Source: JAWLCQ01 sp041687095 | Lineage (GTDB): Bacteria; Planctomycetota; Phycisphaerae; SM23-33 | NCBI GenBank assembly: GCA_041687095.1 | Contig: JAWLCQ010000004.1 | Span: 20,171 to 84,170 of the forward strand | Direction: 5' to 3' | DNA length: 64,000 bases | Notes under the pieces: model-generated | The model's database searches: none | What the model was told of the DNA's origin: nothing | The model's input: the letters and a program-made list of their open reading frames with translations, nothing else | In this document: positions 57,652 through 64,000 of the stretch, in pieces | Layout: every line of letters begins with the position of its first letter | Numbering within the stretch: position 1 is the first letter of the stretch | Made by a program: the position numbers and the translations under genes

Positions 57652-57954
57652 ATGCTGGAGTTGAGAGTGAAGGTTACATCGAAGGGACAAGTAACGATCC
57701 CGCAACGCATCGGCAAGGAGGCGGGGCTGCTTCCCGGATGCGAAGTCGACTTCCACATGGCCGCCGACGGCAGGATCTATCTGCAGAGGCTCGAAGGGAA
57801 GGGCCGGGGGGAGCAGTTGGTCGAGCATCTGCGCCGTCGAGGGAGCGTGCGGATGAGGACGGATGACATTCCGGCACTCACCCGTGAGAAGCCCCGAAGT
57901 TTCCGGTTCCGCACGTACTTTCCCACCGTCCATCTGATCTGCCCTACCCTCTGA
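57652..57954 (+). CDS. AbrB/MazE-like protein, orphan
   Basis: A 100-residue protein with an N-terminal AbrB-type swapped hairpin (VKVTSKGQVTIPQRIGKEAG, residues ~6-25, PGCEVDF after it). The C-terminal end MRTDDIPALTRE resembles VapB-type antitoxin C-termini, followed by an unusual aromatic tail. No PIN or MazF toxin gene is next to it: the flanking gene is a symporter on the opposite strand. ATG 57652 has AAGGGG upstream. Confidence 0.75.
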   Translation: MLELRVKVTSKGQVTIPQRIGKEAGLLPGCEVDFHMAADGRIYLQRLEGKGRGEQLVEHLRRRGSVRMRTDDIPALTREKPRSFRFRTYFPTVHLICPTL

Positions 57955-57970
57955 ATCCGCTCCACAGCCC

Positions 57971-59455
57971 TCACCGCCCGCGGAACGTCAGCGACGGGTC
58001 CACGGGGGGGCGCGGGTGCAGCAGGTGCACCACCCGCGACGCCAGGTAACCCACCAGCACGCACGTCACGAGCCCCACTGCCGCCAGGAGCAGCCCGTGC
58101 ACCAGCGCGAGCCGCTGCACCACCACCACCGCCCCCGCCGACGCCCCCGCCCCGATCAGCGCCCCCACGCCGTTGGCGCGGCGGAGGAAGATGCCCAGCA
58201 CGAACAGCCCGCCCAACGCCCCACCGAACAGCCCCAGAATCTCGTAGAAGAAGTCCAACGCCGACCCCACGTCCATCCTCGCCACCCCCACCGCCGCCCC
58301 CGTCGCCACCGCGCCCGACACCACCGTCGTCCATCGGGCGAACCGCATGCAGTCTCGCTCCGAGGGGGCGCGGCGGAGGCGGCGGTAGAAGTCCGTCGTC
58401 ACCGCCGTCGCCACCGCGTTCATCCCGCTGTCGATGGACGACATGGCGGCCGCGAAGATCCCGGCGATGACCAGGCCCGACACCCCGACGGGCATCTGGT
58501 GGACGACGAAGTACGGGAGGATGGCGTCGGGACGGAGGTCCGGGGGCAACGCCCCGGGATGCTCGCCATAGAACGCGAACAGCGCCGTCCCCAGGAAGAA
58601 GAACAAAAACCCCGTGGGGATCCCCAGCAGCGCGCTCGTCCACGCCGCCCGCTTCGCCGCCCGCACGTCCGGCGTCACCAGGTACCGCTGCACCACGTCC
58701 TGCTGCGCCGTGTTGGGCGAGACGGCGAACAAGGCCCCGCCCAGGATCAGCACCCACACCGAGAGCACTCGCGGGCTGCCCGACCAGTCGGGCGTGTAGA
58801 ACTTGCCGTTCGCCTCCCCGATGCGCACGATGCCCGCCAGGCCGCCCTCGACGTTCCCCGCCACGATCGCCAGCGCCAGCACCGCCCCGCCCGTCAGCAC
58901 GACGACCTGGACCACGTCCGTCCACACCACCGCCTCGATGCCCCCCAGCACCGTATACGCCGTCGCCAGCACGCCCATGGCGAGGATGCAGGCGTACACG
59001 TCCCACCCCGTCGCCGCGTGCAGCGCCAGCGAGGGCAGGTACAGCACGATCGCCATCCGCCAGAACTGGAACAGCACGAACCACACCGAGGCGAACCAGC
59101 GGGCGGCGAGGTTGAAGCGGGCCTCGAGGTACTCATACGCCGTCGTGATGTTCAGGCGACGGTAGAAGGGGATGTAGACCAGGACGACAAGCGGCACGAC
59201 CAGGAGCTGCGCGAGCGTGTACACGAGCATCGTCCAGTCGCCCGTGTAGGCCTTGCCGGGCACGGCCATGTACGTGATCGCGCTGAGCCCGCCCCCGAAG
59301 ATGCTCAGCCCCGCCGCCCACCAGGGGATGCGGCGCCCGGCGAGGAAGTAGTCGTCCGTGCTCCGCTCCCGCCGCGCGAACACCGCCCCCATCGCCACCA
59401 TCGCCAGCAGGTAGCCCACCAGGACCAGCCCGTCAATCCAGGTGAAGTGGGTCAT
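57971..59455 (-). CDS. sodium:solute symporter (SSF family)
   Basis: A 494-residue membrane protein of normal length for the SSF family (~13 membrane segments). Family signatures: YFLAGRRIPWWAAGLSIFG near residues 37-55, GGLSAITYMAVPGKAYTGDW, and AMSSIDSGMNAVATAVTTDF near the middle. Likely takes up a sugar, sialic acid-like or organic substrate with Na+. ATG 59455 has GGAAGG upstream. It is followed on the same strand, in the upstream direction, by a sulfatase; a shared role in sulfated glycan use is possible. Confidence 0.94.
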   Translation of the reverse strand: MTHFTWIDGLVLVGYLLAMVAMGAVFARRERSTDDYFLAGRRIPWWAAGLSIFGGGLSAITYMAVPGKAYTGDWTMLVYTLAQLLVVPLVVLVYIPFYRRLNITTAYEYLEARFNLAARWFASVWFVLFQFWRMAIVLYLPSLALHAATGWDVYACILAMGVLATAYTVLGGIEAVVWTDVVQVVVLTGGAVLALAIVAGNVEGGLAGIVRIGEANGKFYTPDWSGSPRVLSVWVLILGGALFAVSPNTAQQDVVQRYLVTPDVRAAKRAAWTSALLGIPTGFLFFFLGTALFAFYGEHPGALPPDLRPDAILPYFVVHQMPVGVSGLVIAGIFAAAMSSIDSGMNAVATAVTTDFYRRLRRAPSERDCMRFARWTTVVSGAVATGAAVGVARMDVGSALDFFYEILGLFGGALGGLFVLGIFLRRANGVGALIGAGASAGAVVVVQRLALVHGLLLAAVGLVTCVLVGYLASRVVHLLHPRPPVDPSLTFRGR

Positions 59456-59493
59456 GCCTTCCTTCCGTCATCCCAAGCGTACCGGGAACCCGT

Positions 59494-59667
59494 TTCACCG
59501 CGGAGAGCGCAGGGAGAGGAAAGGCACTAGGGACTAGGGACTAGGGACTAGGGACTAGGGACTAGGGAAGAAGAAGCACCGAAGCATGACGTTGCCTCTT
59601 CCGCTTCTTCTGCCTATTCCCTAGTGCCTATTCCCTAGTGCCTCTCCTCTGCGATCTCTGCGGTGAA
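59494..59667. repeat. complex palindromic element with tandem ACTAGGG units
   Basis: Outer arms TTCACCGCGGAGAGCGCAG (59494-) and its imperfect complement to 59667 enclose six ACTAGGG units (59526-59567) and two copies of TATTCCCTAGTGCC (59612-59642). The inner arms GGCACTAGGGA and TCCCTAGTGCC pair. It lies between the symporter and sulfatase genes and belongs to the same family as 36266-36363. Confidence 0.85.
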
Positions 59668-59675
59668 CGCCTCCG

Positions 59676-61133
59676 TCACGCCAACCCGTTGGGGTGCGCT
59701 TCCAGGAACTCCGCGTGCTGCTTGCGCCCGGTCTCGCGGAGGCGCTTGGCGTACTTCTCCAGGCTGCTGCGGGTGTGGAACGGACCGCCCTCGCGGAGAA
59801 CCTCCCACAGCGGGTCCCCGTAGGGCCGGCCCGCGAGCATCTCGGTCGTCCACTCCTCCAGCAGCCGCGAGCCGTGATCCACCAGGTCCTGGCGGGACGG
59901 GGCGAGGTCGTTCAGCTCGTGGGGGTCGGCGGCGAGGTCGAAGACCATCTTCTCGCGGAGGTTCTTGAGGCCCGTGTCCCACGTGCGGCAGAAGAGGTTG
60001 TCGCCCCAGCGGACGGACCGCATGCACGACCACGCCATCTGCGAGAACACCACGTACTCCCGCCCGCCGTCGGTTCCCTTGCGGAAGGCGTCGGCGTAGC
60101 TGCGCCCGTCCCAGCACGCGGGCACCTCCCCGCCGAGCAGCTCCACGAGCGTCGCGGCGATGTCGCACTGGTTGTACAGGCCCTTGTCCACGCGCCCCCC
60201 GGGCATGCCGGGGTAGCGGACGATCATCGGGACGCGCGAGGTGATGTGGTCGGCCGTCGCGTGGTCGCCGATCACGCCCAGCTCGCCCATGTTCTCCCCG
60301 TGGTCGCTGGTCATGATGACGATGGTGTCGTCGAGGACGCCCTTGTCGGCGAGGGCGTTGAGGACGCGCCCGCACCACTCGTCGGCGTAGCGGATGCCGG
60401 TGTCGTACCCGTTGACCCAGGTGCGGTAGTCGTCCATGGACGCGATCTGGCTGGGCTGGCGGGGGTGTCCGGGCGGGGTGGGCGCCCCGTAGCTCCCGCC
60501 CGGTTCCTGCGGGGTCCCGGGCCCGAAGCTGTTCCACTGCTGCTGGCGGAGTTCCTCGGTGTACCACCCGGCGAGGGGCTCGTCGGCGAAGGGGTCCCCG
60601 AACTCCTGCGGCGTGCGGTAGACCGTGTGCGGGTCCCAGATGTTGATGTGCAGCATCCAGTCGGGGCGCTCGGCGTTGCGGTCGATCCAGTCCAGGGCCA
60701 GCGGCACGATCTGGTCCGCCCGCTCGCTCCCGCAGTAGCCCGTGTTGACCATCTCGTGCCACCCCGCGTAGAACCACCACGCCGAGTGCCGCTCCGCGAA
60801 CGGGCTGAACGACACCGGGTAGATGCCCCGCCCGCGGAGCAGCTCGATGAACTCCGGCCGCTGCCAGCGCGTCTGGAAACCGCGCTCGCGCCCCATGGGC
60901 CGCAGGTCCGCCTGCAAGCCCCCATGGTTCACCACGCCCGTGTGGATGCCGAACTGCCCCGTGAACATGCTCGCCCGCGAGGGCAGGCAGGGGGCGTCGG
61001 AGACGTAGCAGTTCTCGAACCGTACGCCCTCGGCGGCGATGCGGTCGAGGTTGGGGGTCGTGTTGCGGTGGTAGCCATAGCAGCCCAGATGATCCGCCCG
61101 GGTGGTGTCAACGTCGAGGTACAGGATACGCAC
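59676..61133 (-). CDS. sulfatase (type I, formylglycine-dependent)
   Basis: A 485-residue cytoplasmic-looking sulfatase without signal peptide. The active-site motif C-x-P-S-R is present as DAPCLPSRASMFTG, with Cys 49 as the residue to be converted to formylglycine. Other family segments: DVDTTRADHLGCYGY, MTSDHGENMGELG and GLYNQCDIAATLVELLGG. GTG 61133 has AAGGAG 7 bases upstream. Substrate is a sulfate ester, not further assignable. Its maturation needs a formylglycine-generating enzyme; the only FGE-like domain in this window is in the kinase at 11197. Confidence 0.95.
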   Translation of the reverse strand: MRILYLDVDTTRADHLGCYGYHRNTTPNLDRIAAEGVRFENCYVSDAPCLPSRASMFTGQFGIHTGVVNHGGLQADLRPMGRERGFQTRWQRPEFIELLRGRGIYPVSFSPFAERHSAWWFYAGWHEMVNTGYCGSERADQIVPLALDWIDRNAERPDWMLHINIWDPHTVYRTPQEFGDPFADEPLAGWYTEELRQQQWNSFGPGTPQEPGGSYGAPTPPGHPRQPSQIASMDDYRTWVNGYDTGIRYADEWCGRVLNALADKGVLDDTIVIMTSDHGENMGELGVIGDHATADHITSRVPMIVRYPGMPGGRVDKGLYNQCDIAATLVELLGGEVPACWDGRSYADAFRKGTDGGREYVVFSQMAWSCMRSVRWGDNLFCRTWDTGLKNLREKMVFDLAADPHELNDLAPSRQDLVDHGSRLLEEWTTEMLAGRPYGDPLWEVLREGGPFHTRSSLEKYAKRLRETGRKQHAEFLEAHPNGLA

Positions 61134-61205
61134 GGATAGTCTCCTTCTATACGGTTTCGGAAGCGGGCATTATAGGGCCCGACGCCGCACGGGGGAAGGC
61201 GGGGG

Positions 61206-61507
61206 GAATTTCGGATTTGGGAATTCGGATTTCGGATTTGCGTGGGTGTTGATCGGGGTCCCCTCCGCGGAAGCGGGTCTTTCACTCGCTCCAGGATTGA
61301 GCGGGGATGAACGCAGATGAACGCGGATAGAGGGAAGGCGGGGATACAGGGGATGAGAGTGACAATCAACTCCCATCCCTTGCATCCCCGCTCTCTCTTC
61401 CTCATCTGGTTCATCTGCGTTCATCCCCGCCAAGTCTTCATCCGCGGAGGGAAGCCTGGACTGCCACCCACGCAAATCCGAATTCCGAAATCCCAAATCC
61501 GAAATCC
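61206..61507. repeat. large imperfect inverted repeat
   Basis: The left half contains repeated words ATTTCGGATTTGGGAATTCG and AGCGGGGATGAACGCAGATG, and the right half contains their complements in reverse order (TTCATCTGCGTTCATCCCCGC, then AAATCCGAATTCCGAAAT). It spans the whole sulfatase-acetyltransferase gap. One 30-base stretch (61300-61329) recurs exactly at 63421-63450. Confidence 0.85.
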
Positions 61508-61514
61508 CGAATCC

Positions 61515-62720
61515 CTACATCCGGTCCAGCGTTCCCAGCGTCGGGTGCTGGTGGGGGAAAAGCACCTCGGTGAGGGCCCAGCCGTCGCCCGTGGGGCGCA
61601 TGGAATTGGCCTCGAGGACCTCGTGCGGGTCGTCGGTGCCCAGGACCAGTTGGGCCACCCCGTGCCCCGCCGCCAGCGTGTGCTTCGTGCGCACCGGGTC
61701 GGTCACGCACACCGTCCCCCCGTCGATCCGCAGGCCCACCCTCTCACGCTCGTCGCTCACCAGCAGCGTCCCCGACCAGTCGTCCAGGTGCGACGCCTTC
61801 ACGCGGCGGGACAGCTCGGGGGCGACGTGCTCCAGCGTCTGGCGGAGGTTGACCACGTGCATCATCGCCCCCCCGCTGCGGACGTAGTTGACCTTCGCCG
61901 TGCAGTTCCCGCGGCGGAGGCGGCGGCACAGGTCGCTCGCGTAGTGCAGGTCGCTGAAGGTCACCTCGCCCCAGCCGTTGTGCCTCGCCAGGCGATGCAC
62001 CACGCGGAGCACCTGCTCCACGTCGCCCGCGTGATCGACGATCTCGCTGCCCTTGTTCACCACCCAGCCCGCCACCTTGCCCCCCGCGTCCGTCCACAGC
62101 AGGCCCTCCAGGCTGTGGTTGGGGAAGGGCACGCCGCGGAACGTCGGCCGGACGGCCGTGCCCGTGCGGACGCGGTTCTCGCGGTTGTACAGGGCCGCCA
62201 GGTCCTCGCGGTGCTTGACGGCGAACTTGCGGGTCCCCCGCTCGGGGGCCTCCGAGGGCAGGTGCGGGGTGGCGACGGTGTAGGTGGTCGCGTTCCACGC
62301 GCGGACGTACCCGAAGCGGTGGTAGAAGTCGTGGATGCCGTACAGCAGCGTCGCGTCGTAGCCCAGCGGGGCCATCGCCTCCATGCCCGCCTTCGCCGTC
62401 TCGGCCATCAGCCCGCGCTGGCGGTAGTCCCCGTGCGTCGCCACCGCCCCAATGCCCACCACGCGGATGGCCGCCGCCCCCACGCGCATGGCGAGGTCCC
62501 ACGCGCCCCAGTGCGTCACGATCCGCCCGTCGAGGATCCCGATCCGCGACGCCTTCCAGTCGTAGTTCGCCCCCCCGAGGATGTACCCGCCCCGGCAGCG
62601 GTCGCGGAATGGATAGTACCCGTTGTGGGAGAAGACCTTGCACACCAGGTCGATCATCTCCTCGGCGTGCGCGTCGGGGTCCGGTGCGATCAGTTGCATC
62701 TGCTGCTCATGCTTCGCCAT
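61515..62720 (-). CDS. Eis-like GNAT acetyltransferase
   Basis: A 401-residue protein. The N-terminal ~160 residues are a GNAT fold with the acetyl-CoA loop GIGAVATHGDYRQRGL (near residue 90). The total length and a C-terminal domain from ~290 (sterol-carrier-protein-like) match the Eis family of N-acetyltransferases. Substrate is unknown. ATG 62720 has GGAG upstream. It ends next to the inverted repeat. Confidence 0.85.
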   Translation of the reverse strand: MAKHEQQMQLIAPDPDAHAEEMIDLVCKVFSHNGYYPFRDRCRGGYILGGANYDWKASRIGILDGRIVTHWGAWDLAMRVGAAAIRVVGIGAVATHGDYRQRGLMAETAKAGMEAMAPLGYDATLLYGIHDFYHRFGYVRAWNATTYTVATPHLPSEAPERGTRKFAVKHREDLAALYNRENRVRTGTAVRPTFRGVPFPNHSLEGLLWTDAGGKVAGWVVNKGSEIVDHAGDVEQVLRVVHRLARHNGWGEVTFSDLHYASDLCRRLRRGNCTAKVNYVRSGGAMMHVVNLRQTLEHVAPELSRRVKASHLDDWSGTLLVSDERERVGLRIDGGTVCVTDPVRTKHTLAAGHGVAQLVLGTDDPHEVLEANSMRPTGDGWALTEVLFPHQHPTLGTLDRM

Positions 62721-62890
62721 GGGCGTCTCCGCAGTGGGGGAACGGTCACTTTCAGGATAGATCGGGCGGATCACCGCCCTGCAGGAGAAAAGATTCCCTG
62801 CGATCCGATTCAAAGTCCCCCCCTCCCCGTGCCGATACTCCCTATGTCCCGGAACGCTCCGGGACCTAGGCGCTGGTAAGGAGCCCGTCC

Positions 62891-63295
62891 ATGTCCATGA
62901 AGGTGCTGGTCATCGATCCCGATTGGCGGTTTGCGAAGCAGGCGGCGAAACACCTCGAGTCCCTGGCCCACCACGTGGTCACGGAAACCCACCGCACCGC
63001 GGCCCTGGGGCGGCTGGCCCATTGGCGGCCGGACCTGGTCATCGCCGCCGCCGAGGTCCTCGACACGCCCCTCATCGACACGCTCCACGGCCTCGAGCCT
63101 CGCCCCGCCGTCCTGCTCACCGGCTGGATGGACCGCACGGCCCTGGCGTGGCGGGTGTGGCAGAGCTGCGGCGACGAGCTGCTGATGAAGCCCGTCTTCC
63201 GCGCCGCCGAACTCCACGCCGCCATCGTCTCCGCCCTGGAAAACGCCGCCGCCGGCACCCGCCCCGGCACGCAGCGCCTCGTGGCCTCGGCGTAG
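62891..63295 (+). CDS. receiver-like protein without phosphoacceptor Asp
   Basis: A 134-residue protein with a response-regulator receiver pattern: KVLVIDPDWRFAKQ at the start (acidic pair partly kept), DLVIAAAEV at the position where the phospho-accepting Asp should be (Ala instead), an LLTG position, and MKPV with the conserved Lys at the end. It should not be phosphorylated in the usual way. ATG 62891 has AAGGAG 7 bases upstream. No histidine kinase is next to it. Confidence 0.75.
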   Translation: MSMKVLVIDPDWRFAKQAAKHLESLAHHVVTETHRTAALGRLAHWRPDLVIAAAEVLDTPLIDTLHGLEPRPAVLLTGWMDRTALAWRVWQSCGDELLMKPVFRAAELHAAIVSALENAAAGTRPGTQRLVASA

Positions 63296-63420
63296 CGGCG
63301 GCCCGTCCGCCTCACCGGCGCCTCTCCGAAGGCAGGAACAGACCAGAGGACGCCGCCCGCTTTCCCCGGCCCTCCCACCCCTTTCCGCGCGGCACAGGCG
63401 TCTGCACATCCCTGAAAATC

Positions 63421-63450
63421 AGCGGGGATGAACGCAGATGAACGCGGATA
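63421..63450 (+). repeat. 30-base repeat of 61300-61329
   Basis: Identical over 30 bases to a segment of the inverted repeat at 61206-61507. It begins a noncoding region after the receiver gene. Confidence 0.9.
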
Positions 63451-63564
63451 CGGAGAGGGCAGGGATGCACGGGATGCAGGGGATCGGAGTGCGGAGCGAA
63501 CCCAGCGCAGATTATTCCGATTACCAGCCATCCCATCCCAGTCCTCCCATCCCAAGGCCCTCCT

Positions 63565-63715
63565 ACCCCTCTCCCCCGCGGGGAGAGGATGTCGCGCAGC
63601 GACAGGTGAGGGGGCCCGGACCCACCCACGTGCGAGCGAAACGGGGACGGGCTCCGCAGGGGCGCGCCGTTCGCCCCGGAGGTGCCTGTCCCCCTTTCGC
63701 GGTCCCACGCGCACC
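63565..63715. repeat. dispersed GC-rich repeat, copy 1
   Basis: A ~151-base unit repeated at 63850-64000 with few differences; it includes GAGAGGATGTCGCGCAGCGA and GGTGCCTGTCCCC. Related words occur at 34909-35004. No gene in 63296-64000. Confidence 0.9.
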
Positions 63716-63849
63716 GACCGTGCAAAACAAACCCACCACACCCCTCCTCCCCATCCTCGAAAACGAACCCACCGGCACACCCCCCCCACGAGCGCGCCCA
63801 ACCGTGCGGAACGAACCCAGCGCAGACTTTTCCGAGTTTCGCCCCTCCC

Positions 63850-64000
63850 ACCCCTCTCCCCACCGGGGAGAGGATGTCGCGCAGCGACAGGTGAGGGGGC
63901 CCGGACCCACCCACGTGCGAGCGAAACGGGGACGGGCTCCGCAGGGGCGCGCCGTTCGCCCCGGAGGTGCCTGTCCCCCTTTCGCGGTCCCACTCGCACC
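63850..64000. repeat. dispersed GC-rich repeat, copy 2 (runs into window end)
   Basis: Second copy of the unit at 63565-63715, with a similar left flank (AACCCAGCGCAGA) in both cases, so the duplicated piece may be about 190-220 bases. The right end is cut by the window edge. Confidence 0.9.

Noticed and set aside
63296..64000. A coding gene on the minus strand with repeated WVRSA-type phrases
   Set aside because: The open frame is produced by duplicated noncoding repeat units; no start signal and no domain.

Overview
The window is about 64 kb of very GC-rich bacterial chromosome, most likely from a member of the Planctomycetota (class not determined). Evidence for this is the planctomycete-type LEPR motif at the N-terminus of a 4,830-residue secreted protein (19961-34453, minus), the MoxR/DUF58/BatA/VWA gene block, a BlaI/M56 pair, a sulfatase, a kinase fused to a sulfatase-modifying-factor domain, and short palindromic repeats between genes. 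The third codon position is so GC-rich that long open frames exist opposite almost every gene; these were discarded.

Layout. 1-3270: branched-chain amino acid synthesis, with a truncated acetolactate synthase copy followed by an intact ilvB-ilvN pair. 3581-4933: a nucleoside hydrolase with a suspicious 13-G run, then a tRNA-Thr. 5153-5455: tyrosine-recombinase debris beside the tRNA. 5444-9925 (minus): DAHP synthase and a secreted beta-helix protein. 10516-16208: a signalling island with a truncated AAA-type protein, a divergent membrane Ser/Thr kinase with an FGE-like C-terminus, a pseudokinase and a small unknown protein. 16945-34453 (minus): an SGNH hydrolase, an FAD oxidoreductase and the giant multidomain protein, probably all concerned with polysaccharide breakdown. 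35054-47957 (minus): a MoxR-type operon (MoxR, DUF58, BatA-like, VWA, DUF4175-like, alpha/alpha-toroid protein). 48252-49289: an unknown protein. 49302-53932 (minus): a BlaI repressor and an M56 sensor peptidase with a two-dyad operator upstream. 54249-56169: a U32-like protein overlapping a methyltransferase. 56286-57404 (minus): two tandem paralogous membrane proteins. 57652-62720: an orphan AbrB-like protein, an SSF symporter, a sulfatase and an Eis-like acetyltransferase. 62891-63295: a degenerate receiver domain. 63296-64000: noncoding repeats.

How the parts may work together (inference): the beta-helix protein, giant lyase-like protein, SGNH esterase, FAD oxidoreductase, SSF symporter and sulfatase resemble a loose, distributed polysaccharide-use set rather than one operon. 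The MoxR block and the BlaI/M56 pair are envelope or stress systems. The most notable points are the 99% identical partial ilvB duplication, the kinase island, the giant protein with internal duplications, a repeat element that has become the N-terminus of a secreted protein, and the BlaI operator pair spaced two helical turns apart.
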